From: Candidatus Methanomethylophilaceae archaeon
GTDB taxonomy: Archaea; Thermoplasmatota; Thermoplasmata; Methanomassiliicoccales; Methanomethylophilaceae
Direction of reading: 5' to 3'
DNA: 64,000 nt
Assembly (NCBI GenBank): GCA_017461225.1
Contig: JAFTYV010000008.1
Span: forward strand, 16,013-80,012
A model generated the notes under the pieces. The model was not told where the DNA came from and searched no databases. It saw only the letters and a list, made by a program, of their open reading frames with translations. Below are positions 26,230-34,879 of this stretch, piece by piece; position 1 is the stretch's first letter, and each line of letters begins with the position of its first letter. Position numbers and translations under genes: made by a program.

Positions 26230-27120
26230 ATGAGATTGTGGCGTCTTAGAACCCTTTCAATGTTCGCCGCCATGACCCTGATCCTCGTCGTCGTGGGATG
26301 GGTCGTGGGATTCCTGTTCGGAAACGTCTGGACCGGGATGTGGGTGATGCTTGCCATAGCAGTGGTGATGAACCTCGCGTCCTACTTCTTCTCCAAGAAG
26401 ATGGCCCTGTCGATGAACAGGGTGCGTCTGGTCACCTACGACGAGGAGCCGAGGCTGTACTCCATCGTCCAGAGGCTCGCCGACCGTGCCGGTCTCCCCA
26501 TGCCGGAGGTGGGCATATCCGAGATGCCCATGCCCAACGCATTCGCGACCGGGCGCGGACCCAAGGACGCCGCCGTCGTGGCGACCAGGCCCCTGCTCAA
26601 CATGCTCACCGACGAGGAGCTTGAGGGTGTGATGGCCCACGAGCTCTCCCACGTGAAGAACAGGGACATCCTCGTCATGTCCGTCGCATCCACCATGGCC
26701 GCCATGGTGTCCTACATCACCAGGATGGCCGTGTGGTCGTCCATATTCAGCGACGAGGACAACGGTGGTCTCGGGTTCGCCATCGCACTGCTCGCGGACG
26801 TGACCATGCCCATCGCGGCCATGCTCGTCCAGCTCGGTGTTTCCAGGAACCGCGAGTACCTCGCCGACGAGTCCGGGGCGCGCCTCACCGGGAAGCCCAT
26901 GGCCCTGGCCAGTGCCCTCAGGACAATCGAGAGCGGATGCTCCACGAACTACAACACATATGACAACCCCTCGGCCGCCAACATGTGGATCTCCAACCCC
27001 TTCGGGAAGAAGAGGATGTCCGGATTGGTCAACCTGTTCCGCACGCACCCCTCCACGGAGGACCGCATCGAGAGGTTGAAGAAGCTCGACACCGAGATCA
27101 ACGGGATCACCCACTACTGA
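26230..27120 (+). CDS. htpX: HtpX-type membrane zinc metalloprotease (M48B)
   Basis: 296 residues. Membrane protein quality-control protease. Two N-terminal membrane helices (residues about 11-30 and 36-54), then the HExxH zinc site MAHELSHVKN at residues 137-141. Two further hydrophobic stretches (about 150-170 and 190-205) are followed by the third ligand region NREYLADESGA. The ATG at 26230 follows an aaggtga Shine-Dalgarno. AT-rich DNA upstream provides a promoter. It ends before a strong hairpin. Confidence 0.94.
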   Translation: MRLWRLRTLSMFAAMTLILVVVGWVVGFLFGNVWTGMWVMLAIAVVMNLASYFFSKKMALSMNRVRLVTYDEEPRLYSIVQRLADRAGLPMPEVGISEMPMPNAFATGRGPKDAAVVATRPLLNMLTDEELEGVMAHELSHVKNRDILVMSVASTMAAMVSYITRMAVWSSIFSDEDNGGLGFAIALLADVTMPIAAMLVQLGVSRNREYLADESGARLTGKPMALASALRTIESGCSTNYNTYDNPSAANMWISNPFGKKRMSGLVNLFRTHPSTEDRIERLKKLDTEINGITHY

Positions 27121-27140
27121 GCGATCCGGAAAAGAAACAT

Positions 27141-27162
27141 GTGCCGGCCGTTCGGCCGGCAC
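27141..27162. terminator. Perfect hairpin between convergent htpX and HPS-RraA genes
   Basis: GTGCCGGCCG - TT - CGGCCGGCAC, a 10-bp perfect stem in a 51-bp intergenic gap, 20 bp after the htpX stop and 10 bp before the end of the convergent gene. Likely a shared transcription terminator. Confidence 0.6.
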
Positions 27163-27171
27163 GCATGATCA

Positions 27172-28464
27172 TCAGCTGACAGGTTCCCACTTGGAGAGCT
27201 CGTTCACCTTGGACAGGGTGGATCCCCTGAGAATCTCCTCCCTCGTCCTGTTCTCCCTCTCGTGGACGTCGAGTGCGCGGTTCGCGACCTCGACCGCGAC
27301 CTCCTTGGGGATCACGACGATGCCGCTCTCGTCACCGACTATCCAGTCGCCGGTGCGTACCCTCTGCCCGCCGACCTTGACCTCGATCCCGATGCCGCCG
27401 TAGCCCTTGGGCTCCCCGGCACAGGGTGCGACCGTCCTGGAGAACGCGGGGAACTCCAGGTCCCTTATGTCGTCTATGTCCCTTATCGCCCCGTCGATGA
27501 CGATCCCCTTCACACCCATGACCATGGCGGAGCAGCTGGCGAGTTCGCCCCATACGGCGACATCCCCTCCTCCGACATCCACCACGAGGATGTCGCCCTC
27601 CTTGGCGCGGTCAATGGCCTCCACGGGTTTGGCCCAGTCCCCGTTCGCGGTCTGGACGGTCAGTGCGCGACCGACCATCCTCTGCCTGTGGGCGAGTGAC
27701 TGCGGGACGATCCCCGTCATGACGCCCTGCTTGTGGAAGGCGTCGGAGATGTTGCAAGTGGACACCCTGGAGAACGCCTCGAACAGGTCCTCCTCGCTGT
27801 ACTTCTTCGCGAGGTCCGTGCGTATCTCGGCTCCCTCCATGGACTTCTTGATGTTCTCCGCGGCGGCTCTGATGTCGCCGGTCTTGATTATCGCCCCTCC
27901 GACGATGACGTCGGTCGCACCGGCCTCCACGTAGAGTCCGGCGTTCTCGGCGGTTATGCCGCCGGCCACGGCGACCGGGATGGAGACCTCCTCCACGATC
28001 CTCCTGAGGACGTCGATAGGGGGCTCGGATCCCTTCATCTGCGTGTCTATGCCCATGTGCAGGCAGATGTAGGCGACACCGAGTCTCTCCACCTCCTTTG
28101 CGCGGGTGATCCTGTCGGGCACGTTGATCATGTCGACCATGATCTCGGCACCGTACTTCCTGCCCGCCATGACGGCCTCCTCGATGGTGGAGTCCTCAGC
28201 GAGTCCGAGGACCGTGACGACATCCGCCCCCGCCTTGGCCATGATCTCGACCTCGAACGCCCCGACGTCCATCGTCTTCGTGTCCGCGATGATCTTCCTG
28301 CCGGGGAACTCCCTGCGGAGAGTGCGCACGGCCTCCGCGCCCTCGCTCTTGATGAGAGGTGTCCCCACCTCTATCCAATCGGCACCGCCTTCCACCGCCT
28401 CGTGGGCGATGACGATGCTTCTGTTGAGCTGCATGAGGTCCAGTGCTAGTTGGAGAACGGGCAT
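27172..28464 (-). CDS. Fused 3-hexulose-6-phosphate synthase / RraA-like protein
   Basis: 430 residues. Residues 1 to about 210 are an OMP-decarboxylase-fold 3-hexulose-6-phosphate synthase with the DxKxxD active site in ADTKTMDVG and the late VAGGITAENAG. Residues about 225-430 are an RraA-like domain (GIVIDGAIRDIDDI, GDWIVGDESGIVVIP). In archaea without an oxidative pentose phosphate pathway, HPS run in reverse makes ribulose-5-phosphate for nucleotides. The RraA half is related to 4-hydroxy-4-methyl-2-oxoglutarate aldolases and RNase E regulators; its role here is unclear. The partner isomerase (PHI) is not in the window. Confidence 0.92.
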   Translation of the reverse strand: MPVLQLALDLMQLNRSIVIAHEAVEGGADWIEVGTPLIKSEGAEAVRTLRREFPGRKIIADTKTMDVGAFEVEIMAKAGADVVTVLGLAEDSTIEEAVMAGRKYGAEIMVDMINVPDRITRAKEVERLGVAYICLHMGIDTQMKGSEPPIDVLRRIVEEVSIPVAVAGGITAENAGLYVEAGATDVIVGGAIIKTGDIRAAAENIKKSMEGAEIRTDLAKKYSEEDLFEAFSRVSTCNISDAFHKQGVMTGIVPQSLAHRQRMVGRALTVQTANGDWAKPVEAIDRAKEGDILVVDVGGGDVAVWGELASCSAMVMGVKGIVIDGAIRDIDDIRDLEFPAFSRTVAPCAGEPKGYGGIGIEVKVGGQRVRTGDWIVGDESGIVVIPKEVAVEVANRALDVHERENRTREEILRGSTLSKVNELSKWEPVS

Positions 28465-28706
28465 GTGCCGTGGATTGGAACCTCTTTATTTACGGTTTAT
28501 CACGGGAAAGTACGTCGCATGACGTATACAGGGGGTCTGCCACTCAGCTCGCCCGTCTATCATCAGAGATCAGCTCGAAAAAACGATCATCACCGTGGCA
28601 GCGGTTCCAGCGTGTACACGGTAAAAAACATGTCGGCCGGGGGCGTCGGGGCGCAGACGGGCAACCCTTATCTACACATCGCCATTAACATGCGGCCGTG
28701 GTGTCA
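28465..28706. other. Divergent intergenic region, no gene recognised
   Basis: 242 bp between the HPS-RraA gene and the phosphatase-fold gene. It holds AT-rich promoter-like stretches at both ends (tctttatttacgg for the minus gene, cccttatctac for the plus gene). A short open frame runs across it, but its composition does not look coding. No RNA gene or clear repeat was seen. Confidence 0.5.
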
Positions 28707-29183
28707 ATGTTCAAGAAGAAGGAAGCTAAGGTGCGTGTGCTCTTCGTGGAGCAGAAGAACGATTTCGTCTCCCAGATCGCGGAGTACATGACCAACCAGC
28801 TGTACCCCGGCAGGTACGAGGCGTACAGTGCCGGTCCCGAACACGACATCGTAGACTGCGAGCTCATCTCCGCGATGTACCAGAACGGGGAGGACATGCG
28901 CAGGCAGGTCTCGAAGGACTTCAAGGACAGGGACTACCTCCGCGAGGACGAGGAGTACGACTTCGTCGTGTACCTCCAGGCCTCCACCTTCGAGGAGTGG
29001 GCATCCAAGACCCCCTGGGCGGGCAAGCAGATCCTCGCACCCATGAGGTCCAGGGAGGAGTACACCGCCACCGACGACCTGGAGCTCTACAACGACTACC
29101 TCGCCACCGTGGAGGAGGTCAGGGCCTGGGTCAAGGAGAACCTCAGGGACCCCGAGGCCCTCGCGGCGCTGGTGTCCGCATGA
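28707..29183 (+). CDS. Low-molecular-weight phosphatase / ArsC-fold protein without catalytic loop
   Basis: 158 residues. The start VRVLFVEQKNDFVSQIAEYM aligns with the FVCxxNxCRSxMAE phosphate-binding loop of LMW phosphatases and arsenate reductases. However, the catalytic Cys is Glu, the loop Arg is Val, and the Ser is kept. SAGP and the late region VVYLQAS follow the fold. It is probably an inactive paralogue used for binding. The ATG at 28707 is chosen over a GTG at 28698. It overlaps tsr3 by 4 bp. Distinct from known active ArsC. Confidence 0.75.
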   Translation: MFKKKEAKVRVLFVEQKNDFVSQIAEYMTNQLYPGRYEAYSAGPEHDIVDCELISAMYQNGEDMRRQVSKDFKDRDYLREDEEYDFVVYLQASTFEEWASKTPWAGKQILAPMRSREEYTATDDLELYNDYLATVEEVRAWVKENLRDPEALAALVSA

Positions 29184-29710
29184 TCCCCGTGATCATATAC
29201 GACAAGTGTCAGTGCGACCCCAAGAAGTGCACCGCCAAGCGCATGCTGAAGTTCGGACTGGGGAGGGAGGCGAAGACACTGGGGGCGATTCCGAAGGGCT
29301 CCATAGTCCTCTCGCCGTTCTCCGACCGTGCGCTGTCCCCCGCCGACATGGCCCATGCCAGGAAGGGCGTGGTGGTCATGGACCTCACATGGACGAACAT
29401 AGACGAGTTCCCCCGTCTCAAGAAGGTGGAGGAGAGGGCCCTGCCCTACCTGCTCGCCGCGAACCCCGTCAACTGGGGGCGTCCCATGGAGCTCAACAGC
29501 GCGGAGGCGGTCATGGCAACCCTCTACATCCTGGGGCAGATGGACCAGGTCGAGATGTTCCTGGGCAGGTTCAACTGGGCGCCCGAGTTCCTGAGGCTCA
29601 ACGGTCCGCTCCTGGACGCGTACGCCGCTGCACGCGACAGCACCGAGGTCGTCCGCATACAGAACGAGTACATCGAATCCGTCGCACCGCGCGATGCGGA
29701 ATGCGAGTGA
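29180..29710 (+). CDS. tsr3: 16S rRNA aminocarboxypropyltransferase, Tsr3 family
   Basis: 176 residues. Tsr3 (DUF367) transfers the aminocarboxypropyl group from SAM to an rRNA uridine late in small-subunit maturation. Family blocks are IIYDKCQCDPKKCTAKRM, LSPFSDRALSPADMA and LLAANPVNWGRPMELN, followed by the helix with EA and A residues near ILGQMDQV. ATG 29180 overlaps the upstream stop (ATGA), so it is translationally coupled to the phosphatase-fold gene. Confidence 0.92.
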   Translation: MIPVIIYDKCQCDPKKCTAKRMLKFGLGREAKTLGAIPKGSIVLSPFSDRALSPADMAHARKGVVVMDLTWTNIDEFPRLKKVEERALPYLLAANPVNWGRPMELNSAEAVMATLYILGQMDQVEMFLGRFNWAPEFLRLNGPLLDAYAAARDSTEVVRIQNEYIESVAPRDAECE

Positions 29711-29745
29711 TTCCTTCTAATACAAGCTGAAGATATGGTTCACCC

Positions 29746-29979
29746 ATGACGGGTGACGGTCTTCTACCTATGATCAGGGAGTCCCTCGGGGACGACAGGC
29801 TTACCACGAAGGAGGCGAGCGACAGGCTCGACCACCTGTTCGGATACAGGTGTCCCGACGACCTCGCGAAGACCCTCACCAAGTACCGCAGGTCCGGTCA
29901 CATAAGGGGGGAGATCTCGATGGAACGCGGTGGATGGATCTGGTGGATCGACGAGGGCTGCACCCCGGGGGAGGAGTGA
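29746..29979 (+). CDS. Small hypothetical protein upstream of mcm
   Basis: 77 residues with no recognised domain. It is predicted mostly helical (TTKEASDRLDHLFGYR, DDLAKTLTKYRRSGHIRG) and ends in a strand-like RGGWIWWIDEG, a layout compatible with a small winged helix. The mcm ATG follows one base after its stop, so it is co-translated with the helicase. A tctaatac element 25-30 bp upstream suggests it is the promoter-proximal gene of the mcm operon. A replication-linked role is an inference from context only. Confidence 0.72.
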   Translation: MTGDGLLPMIRESLGDDRLTTKEASDRLDHLFGYRCPDDLAKTLTKYRRSGHIRGEISMERGGWIWWIDEGCTPGEE

Positions 29980-29980
29980 G

Positions 29981-32077
29981 ATGGCCGTATCGTTCCAGGA
30001 CAACGAGATCCAGGTCGCATGGTCCGATGTGTTCTCGAAGGATGCGTACCGCATCATGATCTCGGACATAGCCGACAACTACCCCCAGAAGAAGAGCGTC
30101 AGGGTGGACTACGGGGACATCAACACCTACAACGTGGACTTCGCGATGTACGTCCTTGACAACCCGGACAGGTGCATGGAGATCGCCAGGAAGACCGTGA
30201 TGTCACTGGTCCCGAACATCAACCGCCCCGGTGACGCCATCAACGTGAGGGTCTACAACCTCCCGCGCGACGCCAAGGTCGAGATAAGGAACCTCAGGGC
30301 GGACCACCTGGGGAAGCTGATCGCCGTCGAGGGTCTGGCCAGGAAGGTCACCACCGTCAAGCCCCGCATGACGCACGCCCTCTTCAGGTGCTCCAGATGC
30401 GGTTCCGAGATATGGATGGAGGAGCCGGGGACGATCCTGAGGGAGCCGGTCATGTGCTCCGGTGCGGACGGCAGCTGCAACAAGCAGAACCTCCGCTTCA
30501 TCCTGGACATGAAGTCGTCCGTGTTCATGGACACCCAGAAGATAGAGATACAGGAGAGTCCCGAGGGTCTCAGGGGAGGGGCCCAGCCCGAGAGGATCTC
30601 CGGTTACGTGGAGGACGACATCGCGGGGGAGGTCACGGCCGGGAACCGCATCACCCTGAACGGTGTCCTCCGTTCCGTGGAGAAGGGGGAGAGGGACAAG
30701 TCCACGGTGTTCGAGACGTTCCTCGACGTGACGTCCGTGGAGTTCGAGCAGCACGAGTACGACGAGATCCTCATCACCGAGGAGGACGAGGAGAGGATCA
30801 GGGAGATGTCCCGCGACCCCCAGCTTTTCGACAACATCGTCCGTTCGATCTCGCCCTCCATCTACGGTCTGGACGAGGTGAAGAGGGCCATCGCCCTGCA
30901 GCTGTTCGGCGGGTGCCACAAGGAGATGGACGACGGTACCGTCATGAGGGGCGACATGCACATCCTGCTCATGGGCGACCCCGGTGTCGCGAAGTCGCAG
31001 CTCCTGAGGTACATGAGCATGCTCGCACCCAGGGGGATATACGCATCCGGTAAGTCGGCATCCGCCGCCGGACTCACCGCTGCCGCGGTCAGGGACGACT
31101 TCGGTGATGGCAGGTGGACCCTGGAGGCCGGTGCGCTGGTCCTCGCGGACAAGGGTCTCGCATGCATCGACGAGCTGGACAAGATGACCGATCAGGACAG
31201 GTCCTCGCTCCACGAGGCCATGGAGTCCCAGAAGATCTCCGTTGCCAAGGCTGGTATAACCGCGACCCTCCAGTGCCGCTGCTCCATGCTCGCGGCCGCC
31301 AACCCCAAGTACGGGAGGTTCGAGGAGGATGCGGCGATCGCGGACCAGATCGACCTGCCTCCGGCCCTCATGTCCCGTTTCGACATGATCTTCGTCCTCA
31401 CGGACAAGCCCGACAAGAAGAAGGACACCGCGATCACGGAGCACATACTCATGGCGCATCAGCGCGGACAGGCCAGGATGGTCCCCGACTCGGTCGAGAT
31501 CAAGGGCGTCGACGTCAAGGGCATCATGGAGAGGACCAGCAACATCAAACCCGTCTACGACGTGGACATCCTCAGGAAGTACGTCGCGTACTCCAAGCGC
31601 CTCACGCCCATCATGACTGACGAGGCCAAGGGCATCATCCAGGACAGCTTCCTCCGCATCAGGCTCATGGGCAACGGGGGCAACTCCGTCCCGATCACGG
31701 CGAGGCAGCTCGAGGCGTTCGTCCGTCTGTCCGAGGCATCGGCTAGGATGAGGCTCAGCGACAAGGTCACCGATGTGGACGCCAACCGCGCGGTCGACCT
31801 GGTGGAGTACTACCTCCGCAGGATAGCCGGCAACGACGACGGGGGTTTCGACATAGACAAGATCGCGTCGGGCATCAGCTCCAAGGACCGCAACAGGATC
31901 GACGTCGTGCGCGACCTGATGAGGGAGTACGGTGACGAGGGCCTGACCATGGACGAGCTGATCCAGCACGGTTCCAACCAGGGTCTTGCGGAGACGGACG
32001 TCACCCGCGCCGTGAAGAACCTCAGCGATGGCGGAGAGATCTACAGGACCCCCGCAGGGGTATACAAGAGGACTTGA
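29981..32077 (+). CDS. mcm: MCM replicative DNA helicase
   Basis: 698 residues, typical of archaeal MCM. The N-terminal domain carries a zinc-binding Cys set (FRCSRCGSE and CSGADGSC). The AAA+ domain has Walker A MGDPGVAKSQLL at about residues 331-342, Walker B CIDELDKM from about 395, and a DRSSLHEAMESQ helix 2 insert. A C-terminal winged helix (GLTMDELIQHGSNQGLAETD) completes it. No intein is present. It follows a small ORF by one base and is followed 4 bp later by the DUF424 gene. Confidence 0.97.
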   Translation: MAVSFQDNEIQVAWSDVFSKDAYRIMISDIADNYPQKKSVRVDYGDINTYNVDFAMYVLDNPDRCMEIARKTVMSLVPNINRPGDAINVRVYNLPRDAKVEIRNLRADHLGKLIAVEGLARKVTTVKPRMTHALFRCSRCGSEIWMEEPGTILREPVMCSGADGSCNKQNLRFILDMKSSVFMDTQKIEIQESPEGLRGGAQPERISGYVEDDIAGEVTAGNRITLNGVLRSVEKGERDKSTVFETFLDVTSVEFEQHEYDEILITEEDEERIREMSRDPQLFDNIVRSISPSIYGLDEVKRAIALQLFGGCHKEMDDGTVMRGDMHILLMGDPGVAKSQLLRYMSMLAPRGIYASGKSASAAGLTAAAVRDDFGDGRWTLEAGALVLADKGLACIDELDKMTDQDRSSLHEAMESQKISVAKAGITATLQCRCSMLAAANPKYGRFEEDAAIADQIDLPPALMSRFDMIFVLTDKPDKKKDTAITEHILMAHQRGQARMVPDSVEIKGVDVKGIMERTSNIKPVYDVDILRKYVAYSKRLTPIMTDEAKGIIQDSFLRIRLMGNGGNSVPITARQLEAFVRLSEASARMRLSDKVTDVDANRAVDLVEYYLRRIAGNDDGGFDIDKIASGISSKDRNRIDVVRDLMREYGDEGLTMDELIQHGSNQGLAETDVTRAVKNLSDGGEIYRTPAGVYKRT

Positions 32078-32081
32078 TCAC

Positions 32082-32372
32082 ATGTACGTCAGGATACACA
32101 CCAACGGGGACGAGAGGATCCTCGCGGCCTGCGATGAGGACATAATAGGGAAGACGTTCAGGGGCGACGGCATGAGGATAACCGTCAGCGAGACGTTCTA
32201 CAGGGGGGAGTCCGTCTCCACGGAGGCGTACATCGAGCGCATGAAGTCCGTATCCATCATGAACCTGGTCGGGGAGGAGGCGGTGTCCATCGCCGTCGCC
32301 CAGGGGCACGTGTCCCCGGAGAACATCATCGTCATAGGCGGCGTGAAGCACGCCCAGGTGGTGATGATGTGA
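32082..32372 (+). CDS. DUF424 family protein
   Basis: 96 residues matching archaeal DUF424/COG2412: MYVRIHTNGDERILAACDED at the start and ENIIVIGGVKHAQVVMM at the end. Function is unknown; in archaea it often sits next to NMD3 or translation genes, as here. It starts 4 bp after mcm and its stop overlaps the nmd3 start (GTGA). Confidence 0.85.
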   Translation: MYVRIHTNGDERILAACDEDIIGKTFRGDGMRITVSETFYRGESVSTEAYIERMKSVSIMNLVGEEAVSIAVAQGHVSPENIIVIGGVKHAQVVMM

Positions 32373-33397
32373 ACTTCTGCGTCAAATGCGGGTGCGACTG
32401 CGAGGAGTCCCTCGACGGTCTGTGCATAGACTGCTGGTTGGACGGACGCAAGCTGACGGCCCTGCCCCATCATGTGGACCTCAGGGTGTGCACGAACTGC
32501 AACGAGTTCAACGTCGGCGACCGCTGGGTCAAGAAGGACCTCGCGGTGGCGGTCCAGGATGCGGCGGCCGATGCGCTCTGCGCGATACGCGACGTGAGGG
32601 TCACCTCCGTCGCCATGGATGTCGACTGCCAGGACCCGTACGTGTACGTGGTCAACGTCCACTCCCACTGCGACATCATGGGGTACGAGGCGGAGGACGA
32701 CGCGTCCACCATCGTGCGCATCAAGAACAACGTCTGCAAGAGGTGCTCAAGGCAGCTCGGCAGCTACTACGAGGCGATCCTCCAGATCCGCACAGGGTCC
32801 AGGGAGCTCAGCCCCGAGATGAGGGAGGAGTCCCTCGCGATGGTCGAGAACTCCGTGGCCAGGCAGGCCGCGCACAACAGGTCCCTCTTCATCACCAAGA
32901 TGGAGCTCGTCACCGGAGGGGTGGATGTGTACCTCTCGTCCATGTCGCTCGGCAAGTCCCTCGCGAGGGAGCTGGCGGACGCGTTCTGCGCCGAGACCAA
33001 GGAGTCCCCCAAGCTGGTGGGTCAGACCACGGACGGGCAGGACATGTACCGTCTCACGTACCTGGTCCGTCTTCCGGAGTACTCGGTGGGGGACGTGGTC
33101 GTGTCCAACGACAGGTACTGCAAGCTCACCCGTGTGTCCGGTAGCGGCGGACGTGTCATGGACCTCATCGATTTCAGGGAGAGGGCGGTCAGGAGGGCGG
33201 ACATGCCCGATCTGAAGCTCTACGAGAGGTCGTCCGATCTCAGGGAGGCGACGGTCATCAACCGCATGGGTTCGGAGATACAGGTCCTCCACCCGGACAA
33301 CTACTCCACCGTCGACCTCCGCATACCGGATGGCTACGAACCCGGGGACACCGTCCGTGTCGTGACGATCGAGGACGTGCTGTACGTCGTCCCGTGA
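32369..33397 (+). CDS. NMD3-like ribosome-associated zinc protein
   Basis: 342 residues. Archaeal homologue of eukaryotic NMD3, the 60S export adaptor; archaeal forms probably act in large-subunit maturation. The N-terminus has the four CxxC-type zinc pairs (CVKCGCDC, CIDCW, CTNC, CKRCSRQ). The rest gives two globular domains, with an OB-like C-terminus (VGDVVVSNDRYCKL, EPGDTVRVVTIEDVLYVV). It starts at a GTG embedded in the DUF424 stop; GGTGAT lies just upstream as a Shine-Dalgarno. Confidence 0.9.
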   Translation: MNFCVKCGCDCEESLDGLCIDCWLDGRKLTALPHHVDLRVCTNCNEFNVGDRWVKKDLAVAVQDAAADALCAIRDVRVTSVAMDVDCQDPYVYVVNVHSHCDIMGYEAEDDASTIVRIKNNVCKRCSRQLGSYYEAILQIRTGSRELSPEMREESLAMVENSVARQAAHNRSLFITKMELVTGGVDVYLSSMSLGKSLARELADAFCAETKESPKLVGQTTDGQDMYRLTYLVRLPEYSVGDVVVSNDRYCKLTRVSGSGGRVMDLIDFRERAVRRADMPDLKLYERSSDLREATVINRMGSEIQVLHPDNYSTVDLRIPDGYEPGDTVRVVTIEDVLYVVP

Positions 33398-33412
33398 TCC
33401 CGCGTGTTGGAG

Positions 33413-33424
33413 GATTTATATCCC
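33413..33424 (+). promoter_or_regulatory. TATA box of the fumarase operon
   Basis: gatttatatccc, about 25 bp before the ATG at 33444. No Shine-Dalgarno is visible, so the fumarase mRNA is probably leaderless. Confidence 0.55.
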
Positions 33425-33443
33425 GTATTCGGTTGACCTCCGC

Positions 33444-34313
33444 ATGATAAAGCTGCCCGAGCCCGTGGAGGACATCGTCGTCAACCTCCTGCGTCTTGCC
33501 AACACGAAACTGCCCGCCGACATAGGGTGGGCCCTGGAGGCCGCCGCCGGTTGGGAGACCGGCGAGATCGCGTACACGCAGCTCGGGGCCATCATGGACA
33601 ACGTGAAGAAGGCCGAGCACATCGGGAGGCCGATGTGCCAGGACACGGGCATCCCCGTATTCTACGTCAGGGGACGCTTCGATTCCGGCATAGCGTCCCA
33701 GATAGCGCGCGGTGTCGAGAGGGCCACACGCGAGATCCCCCTGAGGCCGAACACCGTCGACCCCCTCACCCGTGAGAACAACGGATCAAACCTCGGTCAG
33801 GGCATGCCCATCATCCACTACATCCCCACGGATGACGACTTCACCGAGATCACCGTCCTCCCCAAGGGGGCAGGTTCGGAGAACATGACGCGTCTCGCCA
33901 TGCTGAACCCCGCCGACGGGGCGGAGGGCGTAAAGAGGTTCATCATCGACTCCGTCCTGGATGCGGGAGGACGTCCGTGTCCCCCCTCCATCGTCGGCGT
34001 GGGTATCGGCGGCACATCCGACGTGTGCGTCGAGATGGCCAAGGAGGCCCTCCTCGCACCCCTGGACTCGGAGAACCCCGACCCCGTCCTGCAGGCCATG
34101 CAGGAGGAGCTCTTCGTCGCATTGAACAGCTCCGGTCTCGGTCCCATGGGCTTGGGCGGTTCCACGACGGTCCTGGGTGTCAGGATAAAGAAGGCGTTCT
34201 GCCACACGGCGAGCCTCCCGGTCGCGGTGAACATAGGGTGCTGGGCGACCCGTCGCGCGTCCGCACGCATCACCGACAACGGTGTCGAGTACGCACAGGG
34301 GGTGGAGCTTTGA
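33444..34313 (+). CDS. fumA: Class I fumarate hydratase, alpha subunit
   Basis: 289 residues. Two-subunit iron-sulfur fumarase, interconverting fumarate and malate in the partial TCA cycle. Three cysteines for the 4Fe-4S cluster are visible in RPMCQDTGIPVF, GGRPCPPSIVGVG and VNIGCWATRRAS. Length matches separate alpha subunits (bacterial class I enzymes are often fused). L(+)-tartrate dehydratase is a close alternative, but archaeal context favours fumarase. The next gene overlaps it by 4 bp. Confidence 0.92.
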   Translation: MIKLPEPVEDIVVNLLRLANTKLPADIGWALEAAAGWETGEIAYTQLGAIMDNVKKAEHIGRPMCQDTGIPVFYVRGRFDSGIASQIARGVERATREIPLRPNTVDPLTRENNGSNLGQGMPIIHYIPTDDDFTEITVLPKGAGSENMTRLAMLNPADGAEGVKRFIIDSVLDAGGRPCPPSIVGVGIGGTSDVCVEMAKEALLAPLDSENPDPVLQAMQEELFVALNSSGLGPMGLGGSTTVLGVRIKKAFCHTASLPVAVNIGCWATRRASARITDNGVEYAQGVEL

Positions 34314-34879
34314 AGGTCCTGAACACACCCCTCTCCGAATCGGACGTCAGGTCGCTCAGGCTGGGGGAGACGGTCTTCGTGTCCGGCCCCGTCATAACCG
34401 GTCGCGACGAGATGCACATCCGCGCACTGGAGTACGACAAGAACGGGGAACCGGTCCCCGACGACATCCGCGGGGCGACCCTCTTCCACTGCGGACCCAT
34501 CATGAGGCAGATGGACGACGGTTCATGGAGGGTCATCGCCGCCGGACCGACCACGTCCGCGAGGATGAACAAGCTGGAGCCCGAGATGATCGAGAGGTTC
34601 GGGATCCGTGCCATCATCGGCAAGGGCGGGATGTCCCCGGAGGTCGCCGATGCCATGAGGAGGTGCGGGTGCGTGTACCTCGCCGCAACCGGTGGCGCGG
34701 CAATATCCCTCGCGGAGGGTCTCAACTCGTGCAGGGGTGTGGAGTGGCTCGACCTCGGGATGGCGGAGGCCATGTGGAGGTTCGACACGCAGAAGTTCGG
34801 TCCACTCGTGGTGGCCATGGATGCCGAGGGGAACAGCCTCTACCAGAGGGTCATGGACAACCTGGTCAGGGATATCTGA
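34310..34879 (+). CDS. fumB: Class I fumarate hydratase, beta subunit
   Basis: 189 residues from a TTG that overlaps the alpha stop (TTGA), with ggtgg just upstream. Motifs of the beta subunit are visible: VFVSGPVITGRDEMHIR, HCGPIM, IGKGGMSPEVADAMRR and YLAATGGAA. It forms the second half of the active site. Its last 14 bp overlap the end of the convergent surface-protein gene. Confidence 0.9.
   Translation: MKVLNTPLSESDVRSLRLGETVFVSGPVITGRDEMHIRALEYDKNGEPVPDDIRGATLFHCGPIMRQMDDGSWRVIAAGPTTSARMNKLEPEMIERFGIRAIIGKGGMSPEVADAMRRCGCVYLAATGGAAISLAEGLNSCRGVEWLDLGMAEAMWRFDTQKFGPLVVAMDAEGNSLYQRVMDNLVRDI

Noticed and set aside
28450..28791. 113-codon frame across the HPS-RraA / phosphatase-fold intergenic region
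   Set aside because: It overlaps both neighbours, lacks a ribosome-binding site and reads as non-coding composition.
28707..29183. Calling the phosphatase-fold gene an arsenate reductase
   Set aside because: The catalytic Cys and the phosphate-loop Arg are missing, so a functional ArsC name would mislead.
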